Shown one piece after another: positions 22,001 through 32,917 of a DNA stretch of 64,000 nucleotides (position 1 is its first letter; each line of letters begins with the position of its first letter). The position numbers and the translations under genes are program-made. The stretch spans positions 14,359,272 through 14,423,271 of the forward strand of contig OY755042.1 of assembly GCA_963576565.1 (NCBI GenBank). Reading direction: 5' to 3'. Below the pieces are notes generated by a model. It was not told where the DNA came from and ran no database searches. It saw nothing but the letters and a program-made list of their open reading frames with translations. Origin of the DNA: Aspidapion aeneum. Its lineage: Eukaryota; Arthropoda; Insecta; Coleoptera; Brentidae.

Positions 22001-22929
22001 TTTCATTTGATTTCGTGTGCCACACTGTATAAGTATATACCAAAATATGAAATCACAATCAATCAAAACTAAAATATCGAAAACATTATATTTTTACCCC
22101 CCTTGTAAATTTTACTTGCTAATTTACTAACTTTCTTCGAATTATGGCAAACTAACCACAATAATAGGGAATTATAATATACAATCCATATTATTGACAC
22201 GAAAATTGTTTCTTTTATCCCCAGATTAGTAGGTTTAACTCTGTCAGTTTACTTTTCATAATCCGCTTACATCGCCGGAACACACACCTTGAAAGTGGCC
22301 AAGACACTCTTTCACCTGGTCAAGTAGACCATGAGATTCGCTTAATTTTTATATTTTCTTAAATTTTGTAACTAAAAATGAGCAACCTGCCCAATTTTTT
22401 AGGGAAGCAGATACGTTTCTGCTAGGCAACACTGTCACCAGTATTTACTAAAGGGTCTACAGGCTAAGTGCTACAATCCTAGCTTTAAAAGTCTACATTT
22501 TAGTTGAAGTTTTAACTTATTTTTCCCGTGAATGCAATAGTTTTTAATATTTATATAAATTGTTCATAAATACCTTGCGATATGGGTCATTTTTTTTGTT
22601 GTAACAAAGACAATATTTCAACACAAAGGTTATAAATAAATAAAAAGAATAAAATATTTTGGTTTAAAAATGGTAGCCATATTTAAAACTCCAAACGTCA
22701 CTAGGAAATTTTGAATAAAAACGGTGTAAGTCAGTGTCCGATGTCCGCTATATTTTACATGTTAATTTTTTAAGCGACGATTAAAGTGATGGTCGATTGT
22801 TTTGGTGAATGTGTAATTGTACTTAAATATTGATAAGTATTTAATACGGTAATGCATCAAGTTATTTATGTATTATTTAGCTTTGAATATTTTTGTATAT
22901 AAGTTTTTGTGTCAATCATTATTTTTATT
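22001..22929. other. Unannotated AT-rich intergenic sequence
   Basis: No open frame with family resemblance and no repeat ends were recognised. Confidence 0.3.
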
Positions 22930-23079
22930 AAACGTGAAATTTCGTACCCGTGAATTTAAAAATCAAACAAGTTTCATGGCTAATCGGGCAAAAAGGAGTT
23001 TTTTGTTTCTCTTATATTTTTCCGTGGGTAGCTTGAAAGCTTAACCTCACGGGGTCCAAGATCTAATGGACACCTAATA

Positions 23080-23127
23080 AGTGTTGACAGTTAACCGTTT
23101 CGTCCTTATGGGACTCCTCAGAACACT
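23080..23127 (-). ncRNA. Hammerhead ribozyme, type I, complete core
   Basis: Read on the minus strand, every conserved core position is present. Stem I is 23127-23122 with 23085-23080 (AGTGTT with AACACT, six Watson-Crick pairs). CTGAGGA (23121-23115) fits the CUGANGA box. Stem II is GTCC (23114-23111) with GGAC (23105-23102) around a CATAA loop. GAAA is at 23101-23098. Stem III starts with the conserved A-U closing pair, then C-G, G-U and G-C, closed by a TTAA tetraloop (23094-23091). The cleavage triplet GTC is at 23088-23086, so self-cleavage is predicted between 23086 and 23085. A short stem III is characteristic of hammerheads in Penelope-like elements and retrozymes. Activity is inferred, not shown. 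Confidence 0.88.
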
Positions 23128-23212
23128 GCTGGTCAAGTGACAAATCTTGCGAAGTTAATCAGACGGTTTTGTCTCTAATTAAATGTAATTAGTGAGCGAA
23201 CTATAGCAAGAG

Positions 23213-23596
23213 GCGCCATCCACCGAGATACGAGAGAAACAAAAAACCAAAAGCAGGGAAAAACACTGCTATACAATATCGATCAATGAAAAGATCGAAT
23301 GCAAATAAAAGAAAACAACTATAGTCCGTGACCTACGACAGCTCTTTGTCTCATCAAGACAGTGAGCGTCAATCAACGGAATTTTTAAGCCAAATAATAC
23401 TAACAAACGTGAAATTTCGTACCCGTGAATTTAAAAATCAAACAAGTTTCATGGCTAATCAGAAGAGCTGTCGTAGGTCACGGACTATAGTTGTTTTCTT
23501 TTATTTGCATTCGACTTTTTCATTGATCGATATAGTATAGCAGTGTTTTTCCCTGCTTTTGGTTTTTTGTTTCTCTCGTATCTCGGTGGATGGCGC
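23213..23596. repeat. Large hairpin: 134-bp inverted arms, 116-bp loop
   Basis: Arm 23213-23346 and arm 23463-23596 are equal in length and almost exact inverted complements (I count about three mismatches near the GATCGAT block). The loop 23347-23462 includes the second copy of the 56-bp direct repeat. Long open frames over the arms (23328-23540 plus strand, 23485-23697 minus strand) are mirror images of each other and not genes. A transcript through it would form a long double-stranded stem. Confidence 0.9.
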
Positions 23597-24721
23597 GAAC
23601 TGCTCCCTTTAGTTCCATTTGTTTTAAGGATACATTTTGCATGCCAGCCTAACCCTACGAGTATTGGAAATGCCGATAAAATGTCTTGTATCTCCATGTT
23701 ATTTATAGCATAAACGCAATGTCGAAAAGCATAATCTTAATCTTAAAGTCGAATAATTAAATCAAAATGTTTAAAATCAAAACCTCGAACAATCAAAATG
23801 TTGAAAATGTTAATATCGAGAATTAAAATGTCGATTTAAAATTTTAGAATTATTAAAATATCGCAATATAAAATAGGGGACAGAGGGGCAAACTGGGCAT
23901 ACCTAATTTTAAAGGCTTATTTCTCCTATTAAATGATTACCATTGCGTTCGTCATTTGGAATAAAGTTGGCTAGATATATTAAATCATAACAAAAACATT
24001 TCATGTCGAAAAAAGCCAAGTACGCGCAAATTATATTCCGTAAAAAGAATTGAGATAAAAGTAAAGCCAATATAAATTTTAAAATAAAATGTTCTTACTA
24101 GTGTGGAAATGTTTTCTTAAACTTTGCTATTCCAGCCAAACTTCTTTATGTTCAATTTAGCACTGTGCCTAAGTCATTTGCAGCCGTAATAGCCAAGTTT
24201 AGAAAAACATTTCCAAACTAGAAAGAACCTTTTATTTTAAAATTTTTATTCGCTTTACTTTTATTTTAATTATTTTAAGGAATATTATTTTCGCGTACTT
24301 GCATTTTTTTACATTAAATGTTTTTGTTGTGATTTTAGTCGTTTTTTAAAGATTTGGAAAATATTTAAGTTTTGAAGTAGTAAAATATGCAAAATATTGC
24401 TCAAAACTTTTGCAATGCCTTATTTAAAATGTTGAGGTCTTTTAATTTTTTCCCATGGTTTTATCATAGTTTCTATCAGCCTTCCAAAGCTCAGCTCTCT
24501 AGCGTTTCTGGAAGTGGGCAATGTTACTTTTATACAAATTTACATATGTCGGCGAGCAAAGTAAATTAAAATTTTGGGGTATTTAAATTTGTTCCTATAG
24601 TTTTATCATAGTTCCCATCAGTCTGCCAAAGGTCAGCACTCTAGCGTCTCTGGAGGTGGACACATACCTTTAAATGTATAGGGGAGTCTGCCAGATTTGC
24701 TTTGTAGGATATCTGGAAGTA

Positions 24722-26109
24722 CAGCGTGTCCCATTTTCAATGGGATTAAATGGGAAACTCGGTTATTATTAATGATATTGATTTTCTGACTGCACCTTAC
24801 CGTGCTTTTTTTTTGAGCCCTTAAGAATGGTGTAATCAGATTTTTGCTATACCCCGTAGTTTCGCTAATACAGGAATTTTTTGAATTTTTTTAAATAATG
24901 CCTTGTATCTCGCTTATTTTGCGACATATTTTTATTCTGTAAAAACCTTTTTATGGCAACTTTTTTAGAAGGAAATAATCACGTTGTCAATTTTTTTAAA
25001 TATTCTTTAGTTCTTAAGATATGGTATTTATCATAAAAAAATGTTTTAAGATAAAAAAAAATATTTAATATTTGAAAAGAAAATTTAGTCCGAACCTGGA
25101 AATTTCAAACCTAAATATAAATTAAAAATTGCTAGTTAAACGTTTTTTAGTTTAACTTTTTGGATACTTTTATATAAGATAATTAAAATGGTTTTACGTT
25201 AATTTACAGATTTATTTGAAACAAAGTCTACGAAAAATACAAAAAAAATAACGAATTACAAAAAATAATAACTAATGTTCAAAGTGATTGCCATTATGTG
25301 TAAGACATTGTTGGCATTTTTGAGTAATTTTTCTTAACGCATTTTGCATAAAAATATTTCTGCCGTTTAAATATTGGGATTTTGTTGCTTGAATTTAGCA
25401 GTCAAACATTCGTCGATTTTTAGCCATCTTATAATAATTGTGATTAAGTCATTTCACGCTTTTGTTTTTCCATGTTGAAGTAAATTTCATGAGTTGCTGT
25501 GCTACCATCAAATAATTACTATAATATTATTTTTGTAACTTTTTAATGTTTTTTACTTTACTTATAAATCTTTTAATTAACGTTTCAAATCAGATAAACT
25601 AAAAATCGTTTAACTAGTGTGTCTTGCAATTTTTAATTTATAATTACGTTGGAAATTTCCAGGTTCGGATTAATTTGTTTTAAAATATTAAATAGTTTTT
25701 TTTAACATTAAATCAAAACATTTTTAAAGTTTTATCATTTTAAGATAATAATAGCATGGAACCAACCAAAATAATAACAAAAATATCTAGGTCCGTATTT
25801 AATTTTTTTATGATAAATACCATATCTCAAAAACTGAACAATATTTTAAAAAATTGACATCATTATTTTGCTCTAAAATAGTTTCCATGGAAAGGATTTT
25901 ACAGAATCGAAATATCTTTCAAAATAAATCAGATACAAGGAATTAAAAAAAATGCAATGTATTAGCGAAACCACGGGGTATAGCAAAAATCTGATTACAC
26001 CATATTTAAGAGGTAAAAAAAAGAGCACAGTAACGTGCAATCAGAAAATCAATATCTTGAATAATAACCGAGTTTCCAATTTAAACCCATCGCAAAATGG
26101 GACACGCTG
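24722..26109. mobile_element. Mariner-like fold-back element with TA target duplication
   Basis: Left end CAGCGTGTCCCATTTTC and its inverted complement at the right, bordered by TA at 24720-24721 and 26110-26111. Comparison with the uninterrupted R3 copy at about 56140 (GGAAGTACAGTAG) confirms a TA insertion. The inverted arms extend for hundreds of bases (ACTCGGTTATTATT, GATTTTCTGA, ATCAGATTTTTGCTATACCC and AGATATGGTATTTATCATAA are all mirrored). The centre holds only a decayed transposase C-terminus. Confidence 0.85.
25272..25395 (-). pseudogene. Decayed mariner-like transposase C-terminus
   Basis: The minus strand reads MQNALRKITQKCQQCLTH then NGNHFEH-stop, a decayed form of the GGHFEHLL C-terminal signature seen at 16612. 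Only about 40 codons are open, so the element cannot make its own transposase. Confidence 0.6.
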
Positions 26110-26520
26110 TACAGTATCTATACATGAGTGAGTGAGTCGCAATTTCGATGTTTTTTGAAATTTGGAAACTACTTTACTACTTTATGAATGAAGGAAGAGA
26201 GGAAGGACGTAGTAGAGGGGATGCCCGGGGGTTGGCGAAAAGGGCGCTTGATGTACCTAGTCACCAGGCCTACAGCCTACCCCACACTACTACTATTACT
26301 ATTAAATTTATGAAGATCTACGACTGTGCAAAGTTTGACTTTCGTAGCTCATTCCGAAATAGATTTTTAGATAGGTCAAATATGGGCAGAAATGTTTTAA
26401 GAAAAGATTGTACAGCAGTTGAGCGAACTTGACCGGGCACTCCCGTGCCCTCAGATTTATGTTTTAATTTTCAGTTCAAGCGATTTGCCCCATTTTGCCC
26501 CGCCTAGGGGGTAAAATGGG

Positions 26521-27060
26521 GTACCTATATGTGGCGAAACGGATGAAGTGATTGTGTAATTTAGATAAAACTAAAAAAATAAAAAATATTCGAGATCTCG
26601 AAATTAGACATTTAACAACTTTAACATATATACATATTTTAAAGGTTCGCAAAAAGCTTTGTAATTTTTGTATAAAAAACTTTGCTCTTTGGTTTTCTTG
26701 ATTATTCCATCTATTTTGACATTTACTAATTTATAAACATATTTTTATATTTATTCTTTGATTATAACTTTTTTTTCGGCATATTGTTTTTTTTTCTGAC
26801 AAATATTTCTATGTGTGCTTTCCAGTGGCCTAGGTTTACTCCGTGGATTGTTTGCAATAAAGGCAGGAGAATAACGCGGTGAGTTCTGGATCTATAATAA
26901 ATACTGATTTCACCACCTACGAAAGGGCTTAGCGTTTGGGTAAAAAGGCACGTGCGTAACGCCCAAGTATTTATTTTCAAAACATTCAGTCAGGATTAAC
27001 TCAAAAGTCAACTTTCTTTTTATTAGGTACCTTTAAGCTGGTGTGAGGCGAACACCTAAG
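26521..27060. other. Intergenic sequence, partly shared with 29330-29560
   Basis: The start (ATGTGGCGAAACGG, then GTGTAATTTAGA) recurs at about 29400, where it precedes a similar AT-rich stretch. Beyond about 26600 nothing was recognised. Confidence 0.35.
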
Positions 27061-27896
27061 GGAACAGAATTATCAGTTTTGTGAATCTTTCGATGTTCGG
27101 GGAAATTACAGACAGGACTTAATTGAGTGTTTTGTCAAACCAAATTGGTTTTGCTGAGCTAATCTGTTAAGTTCGTTTGTGTTTTGACGTCAATGCCAAG
27201 ATGACAAGGTTTATCGTTTAATTCCATTACTATAAGTATAAATCCGGCTTGTTAAATTTTATAACTAAGAGTCCTAAGCTGCTGCTAAGTTCTCTGAAAA
27301 GCACGATGTAAACGCCTCAATAAGTATTAAATTCAGTTCCTAACAAATGTCTTCTTGCAGGGTTTTTAATTAAAATAATCTGCCAGACGATAAGCACGAC
27401 ACTTCTCGCTTTAAACATTGATTAGGCATTGCTATGTGATCTTTCGATGTTCGGGGAAATCACAGACAGGACGTAATTGAGTGTTTTGTCAAACCAAATT
27501 GGTTTTGCTAGGCTAAGTCCGTTTGTGTTTTGACAAGGTTTATCGTTTAATTCTTTTACTATAAGTATTAATCCGGCTTGTTAAATTTTGTAACTAGGAA
27601 CCTAAGCTGCTGTTAAGTTCTATAAATAAGTACTAAATTCAGTTCCTAACAAATAAGTCTTCTTGCAGTGTTTCTTATTACAATAGTCTGCCGCACGATA
27701 AGCAGGACACTTCTCGCATAAACATTGGTTAGGCATTGCCATGTGATTATTAGTTCTGTGTGATTCTTTCGATGTTCGGGGAAATCACACACAGGACTTA
27801 ATTGAGTGTTTTGTCAAACCAAATTAGTTTTGCTGAGCTAATCTGTTAAGTTAACTTGTGTTTTGAGGTCAATGCCGAGATGACAGGTTTATATTA
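27061..27896. repeat. Satellite-like tandem array, left part
   Basis: Units starting with CGATGTTCGGGGAAAT at 27091, 27445 and 27770 (periods 354 and 325 bp). Each continues with TTAATTGAGTGTTTTGT, GGTTTTGCTGAGCTAATCTG, GGTTTATCGTTTAATTCC, AATCCGGCTTGTTAAATTTT, CGCCTCAATAAGTATTAAAT and TAATCTGCCAGACGATAAGC. The third unit is cut by the Harbinger-like insertion; the array resumes at 30713. Confidence 0.8.
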
Positions 27897-30712
27897 GGCG
27901 CTGACTCATGACGTAGGTTGACATTAGCACCCCGACATAAATTGTAATTTTGGAACGTAGTCATTTGCATCTCTTTGCATGATGAAAAAAACTTATTTAC
28001 CAGTAGGTTTCAAATTTGGAACCTTGGCGTGTCTAAAGTCGTTGAGTATAATTATGAAATCTTAACTTAAAAATTACATGACGAATCCAAAAGGGCAGTT
28101 TTCTATTTGTGAACCGATATGTATCAAAATTGGAACTTTGGGGTGTATAAAGTCGATAGATTTCTCACTCAAACCTAGAAAAAATATTATGGCGGATCCG
28201 AAATGGAGAACTTTTATATTTATGAACTGATATGTATTAAATCTGGAACTCTGCTGTGTTTAACGTCGCTTATTATTATTTTTTACTTAAACAAAAAAAA
28301 ACTTGCACGGCGGACCCAAAATCTTTATCCTATACACTATCCTATATTTATAAACCGATTTGTGTCGAACCTAGTACTTAGATAATTTAAGGTTAAAGCT
28401 CACCGTGTAATGTGGAAAAAAGCTGCGTTGAAAAGGATGAGGAGTTTACATAACTAACTAACATAAGCTAAAAATTAAACTAAAAATTAAAAATATTAAA
28501 AAAGTTAAACAGTATTATTTTTTGGCTCTACCAGAAACTAGAAAATTATACGAACGTAACCCTGACTTTGTAGCGGATCAGAACCTGCAAGTTTATTGAC
28601 TGCATAATCAAATAAGAATGATTTTTCGCAACGAAATAAATATTTTTAAAGCGTCCACTTTTTTATACTAGTTTGTTAAAAGTCAGGTTTGGTAAACTGC
28701 TGATGATTTAAAATAGAACCGTTTACCTTAAAAGCTTTTTTACCTAATTCGTTTTTCATAAACAATCCACCTGTAAAAGTTAATTTTATCCGTAATTTTT
28801 GGTTTTTGAGATATTACAGTTGGTTTTTATTTTGGAGTGACCATATTTTTATTTGATTTTTGAAATTAGTATATAGTTAGTATTTGTATACATTATTTAT
28901 ATTTTTTATTATCTTTCAATATTTATTTGTTTAATTTAGCCTAAAGTGCTTTAAAAATAATATACAAAAACTTTTGTAGCAGCAGATTTTAAAGTACAAT
29001 TTTTTAAAAATATGTATACATACTTTTTATAAAAATAAAAATTTTAAAAACATGGTTGATGAGGGAAGCAAAATTTTTGTCCAACATTTATAAGAAATCT
29101 ATATTTTTATATAATTTCAGAAATGCCTAGCAAAAACCATTGTCTGACCTGTCTACACATCAAAATTGGAATCAAAATGTACAGGTAGAAAGTCTAATTA
29201 GGGAAAAAGGGGGCAAAATGGGATACTTAATTTTATAGGCCCTTTTCTTTTATTAAATGGTCACCAGGCGTTCGTTATTTGAAATTAAGTTGGCTAGATA
29301 CGTTATCTTTAAGTTCTAGTTTTCAGGTTAAACGATTTAGAACTCCATCATACTTTTATTTTTATTTTTGTAAGAAGTTGCCTTTGGTAAAATGGGGTGC
29401 CTATGTGGCGAAACGGGCGGGGCGGTTGTGTAATTTAGAATCAATATTTTTATAAGACCAGTCTTATTTATTAAAATACTAAACAAGTTAAAAATACTTA
29501 TTTAAAAAATAAAAAGTTGTAATATATTGTAAATACATTTATAATAATTAAATTTAGTAATTACAAAATTTATAAAGAATTACAACGACCAAGTCATCGC
29601 TGTCGACTCTCCTACACGAATTTTGCGTCAATTTTTTGCAAAGACAACATAAAATGCGAGTTTTAGTGATGCAAACAAATTTTTTTTTGGGGGTATAGGG
29701 GACTAGGTATAACAAGGTACCCCATTTTCCCTTATGAAAAAACCCCATATTGGCCCAAACCACCAGTTAAATTTAAACAAAAATCATACATAGTAAAGGA
29801 CTAATCTTACGGGCGATGCGTTTAATTATGAATAATACTCATCGTTCAATGTAAACAAAATTTTAAAAAGTTTGTAAAAAATGTACTTACTGTCACAAAA
29901 TGCGCAAGCTATTTCTAAAATAAACAGCGCACAACATCACATGTTGAGCAAAAACCAACTTAAGCTCAGCCGACCGGCACCAATCATATTGCAGAGAGTT
30001 GAACCAGTTATAGGGATAAAACATCTGATATTAAAAGGTTTTATTTTTGCGCCATTTACTTAAAACTGCGATAATACGTTTTACCCGCGTACCCCATTTA
30101 GCCCCCCTTTGCCCTACCTTTTTTACAAGATTTATTTTATGCGAATCTTATACAACACAATATATTGTCGTAAAATGGCTTAAAATCTGGATCAAACCGC
30201 CATACAAATATGGTACTTTAACGCGTTCCTTTGAAAGGAAAAATGACACTTCTAAAAAATAACTGAAAGTTACGTCAATTAAACATAGTTTTTTCAAGGT
30301 CTGCTGGACTATCTACTCTTTTTTGTAAAGGTATTAAGAAGTTTCAGTATGTTTTTAATTTAACCATTTTTGGCCAAAAATTAGATCTGCGAGCCCACTG
30401 TGTGCATCAGAAAATTGACTGTTTTAGATTGGATGCGCCCGTCCCACTACTTTGCGTTAAAAAGAGAGAGTAAGTAGCTGGATGACAATGTGTGAGTTTA
30501 GTAAATAAAACGAGTAGACCAATGTTTAGTTATTAAACTCATGTGTGTTTAATATTATTAAGCGCCCTTACTAATACATTAGTTTAAAAAGAGATGGTAA
30601 ATAATCGGATCATAAGGTGTAAGTTAAGTCAATGACACGATTAGATTAGTTGTTGGTACGTTCCGGAATCATATTTTGTGTCGGGGTGCCGTGCTACGTC
30701 ACAGTCAGCGCC
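27897..30712. mobile_element. PIF/Harbinger-like element, copy 1, with nested repeat
   Basis: Termini GGCGCTGACTCATGACGTAG and, inverted, GGCGCTGACTGTGACGTAG; flanks TTA (left) and TTC (right). A 3-bp TTA target plus GGCGCTGAC ends suggests PIF/Harbinger. Internal landmarks are shared with copy 2 at 41262-43228: CATAAATTGTAATTTTGGAAC, ATGGCGGATCCGAAATGG, TACGAACGTAACCCTGACTT, GCGAGCCCACTGTGTGC, ATCGGAT..AAGGTGTAAG. It is about 850 bp longer than copy 2 because another repeat is nested at about 29199-30115. No transposase frame is visible, so it is non-autonomous. Confidence 0.75.
29199..30115. repeat. Nested repeat with GGGGCAAAATGGG-type ends
   Basis: It is absent from the sister Harbinger copy at 41262-43228. 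The left edge reads GGGAAAAAGGGGGCAAAATG and the right edge, inverted, reads GGGCAAAGGGGGGCTAAATG, followed inward by GGGATAC or GGGGTAC. The 29230-29430 part is shared with the outer parts of R3 at 23900 and 26510. The exact boundaries and target duplication are unclear. Confidence 0.5.
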
Positions 30713-32400
30713 TTCCATTACAATACGTATAAATCCGGCTTATTAAATTTTATAACTAAGAAACCTAAGCTGTTGTTAAGTTCTCTGAAAAGCACGATGT
30801 ACAGTGTACACGCCTCAATAAGTATTAAATTCAGTTCCTAACAAATAATTGTTCTTGCAGGATTTTTAATTAAAATAATCTGCCACACGATAAGCATGAC
30901 ACTTCTCGCCTTCGATGTTCGGGGAAATCACAGACAGGATTTAATTGAGTGTTTTGTAAAACCAAATTGATTTTGCTGAGCTAATCTCTTAGGTTCATTT
31001 GTGTTTTGACGTTAATGCAGAGATGACAAGGTTTATCGTTTAATTTCCTTACTATAAGTACAAATCTGGCTTGTTAACTTTTATAACTAAGAATCTAAGC
31101 TGCTGTTAAATTCTCTAAAAAGCACGATGTAAACGCCTCAATAAGTATTAAATTCAGTTCCTAACAAATAAGTCTTTTTGTAGTGTTTTTACTTAAAATA
31201 ATCTGCCACAAGAATAGCACGACACTTCTCGCATAAGTAATGGTTAGGCATCGCCATGATTGTCAAGGCTCGACTGACGCAATTTCATAGGTATACATTT
31301 TTGTTGGAATTGTCAAAAAAAATTCACCGATGCATAACCCACACTCGTCTAAACCATTGCTACAACCATGCGACGCAAATCCGAAAATTAAATTAACTAA
31401 GATAGCGCCTAGACGCGGTTTGCGGGGATATTTTTTAACAGTCGACGCTGCACTGTGTTTCAAAATCCCAAACGAACTAGAAAAAATATTGTTTTAAGCC
31501 TGAGCAAAAATAATATATCTCAGATCATACAAAAATAAACCACTTGTTTAAAGAGATACTAGAGCCTTATTGGAATAAAACCTCACTATATTTTAGAGTC
31601 GACTTTATTCTGACAGATTTACAAAGAAAACTGACAGCTGACCTCTCAACATTAACGATAAGCATGACACTTCGCGCTTTCGATGTTCGGGGAAATTTTG
31701 CTGAGCTAATCTCTTAGGTTCATTTGTGTTTTGACGTTAGTGTCGAGATGACAAGGTTTATCGTTTAATTCCCTTACTATAAGTACAAATCTGGATTGTT
31801 AAATTTTATAACTAAGAACCTAAGCTGCTGTTAAATTCTCTAAAAAGCGCGATGTAAACGCCTCAATAAGTATTAAATTCAGTTCCTAACAAATAAGTAT
31901 TTTTGTAGTGTTTTTACTTAAAATAATCTGCCACAAGAAAAGCACGACACTTCTCGCATAAGTAATGGTTAGGCATCGCCATGATTGTCAAGGCTCAAAG
32001 GCAGTACTTCTAACGCAATTGCATAGGTATACATTTTTGGTGGAATTGTCAAAAAAAATTCACCGATGCAAGGCCTATACTCGTCTAAACCATTGCTACA
32101 ACCACGCGACGCAAATCCGAAAATTAAATTAACTAAGATAGCGCCTAGACGAGGTTTGCGGGGATATTTTTTAACAGTCGACGCTGCACTGTGTTTCGAA
32201 ATCCCAAACGAACTAGAAAAAATATTGTTTTAAGCCTGAGCAAAAATAATATATTTCAGATCATACAAAAATAAACCACTTTTTTAAAGAGATACTAGGG
32301 ACTTATTGGAATAAAACCTCACTATATTTTAGAGTCGACTTTATTCGGACAGATTTACAAAGAAAACTGATAGCTGACCTCTCAACATTGACATACCAAA
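30713..32400. repeat. Satellite-like array, right part, with 0.73-kb tandem duplication
   Basis: After the Harbinger insertion the array resumes with AATCCGGCTTATTAAATTTT; further CGATGTTCGGGGAAAT starts lie at 30913 and 31681. From about 30970 to 31655 the sequence is repeated at about 31696-32391 with high identity, including a unique tail (AATTCACCGATGCA, AACTAAGATAGCGCCTAGAC, GTCGACGCTGCACTGTGTTT) and part of a MITE (TTATTGGAATAAAACCT). So the array grew by duplication after the MITE had inserted. Confidence 0.75.
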
Positions 32401-32568
32401 GTCAAGTTTAAAAATAAAGTCCCTAACTTTCATTTAATAAATGCAGACCCTAATAAATCCGGTTGTTAAATAAACAAAGGCCGAATTTTGCAGCTGCTTT
32501 TCGTATGTAAACCTGTCACAATATGGTCGATTTTTTAATAAGGTCAGGTTTTATTCCAATAAGTGTCC
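32298..32568. mobile_element. MITE with GGGACTTATTGGAATAAA ends (TA-type)
   Basis: Left end GGGACTTATTGGAATAAAAC after TA; right end, inverted, GGACACTTATTGGAATAAAA. The length (271 bp) equals that of the 60795-61066 member. A 5' part of it is duplicated at about 31563-31655 within the tandem duplication, and a diverged end lies at 37075-37135. Confidence 0.7.
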
Positions 32569-32770
32569 ATTATTGTTTTTTATTTTGTGAATTAACGTTA
32601 AAATAGTGAACTAAAAATATTTTAACAGTGGCTAGTTTAAAACCTAAATTACTCTTCTAAATAAAATAAAACTAGAAAGATACAAAATGCCGGGAATTGG
32701 TAAAGATATCTAGTTTGACATCACATACTTCTTACCTTGGAATTCGTAGATAACTAAAGCGGATTCAAAT

Positions 32771-32915
32771 AAGCGCGTATCATAAGGGCGCGTGTTCTGG
32801 CGCGTAATAAAAAAGCGAGTATCAAAACAGCGCCTATCAAAATGGCGCGCTTCGAAATAGCGCGTATCAAAATGGCGCGTGTTCGAAATAGCGCATGATC
32901 AAAACAGCGCCTATT
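32771..32915. repeat. Short degenerate tandem repeat of GCGCGTATCAAAA phrases
   Basis: About eight units of roughly 16-19 bp: an A-rich stretch followed by GCGC or GGCGCG and then TATCAAAA, TTCGAAAT or similar. The same style of phrase (AAAAAAGCGCA) reappears at 36690-36760, 36903-36970 and 57715-57775. Not coding. Confidence 0.7.
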
Positions 32916-32917
32916 AA

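Larger units (their letters stand above)
22930..23600 (-). repeat. Ribozyme-bearing repeat unit (retrozyme- or Penelope-like candidate)
   Basis: A 56-bp segment at 22930-22985 is repeated exactly at 23405-23460, 475 bp apart. Between them lie a hammerhead motif (23080-23127, minus strand) and one arm of a 134-bp hairpin. After each copy a related TTTTTTGTTTCTCT phrase occurs (about 23003 and 23567), so the two copies look like direct terminal repeats, one with a deletion. Direct repeats carrying hammerheads are typical of Penelope-like elements and of non-coding retrozymes. No GIY-YIG or reverse-transcriptase sequence is visible here, so the host element stays unnamed. Confidence 0.5.
23877..26520 (+). 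repeat. Dispersed repeat family R3, copy 2, split by a mariner-like element
   Basis: Blocks 23990-24721 and 26110-26460 match copies at 6900-8620 and 55150-56410 (ACATTTCATGT, CAAACTTCTTTATGTTCAAT, TTTTATCATAGTT-CTATCAG, AAGCTCAGCTCTCTAGCG, then GTGAGTGAGTCGCAATTTCG and GATAGGTCAAATATGGGC). The 24722-26109 element interrupts it. The outermost part at both sides has GGGGCAAA(A/C)TGGG-type words, which also occur at 29199 and 30100. Confidence 0.65.

Noticed and set aside
23328..23697. Two 70-codon frames on opposite strands
   Set aside because: They are mirror images produced by the hairpin arms.
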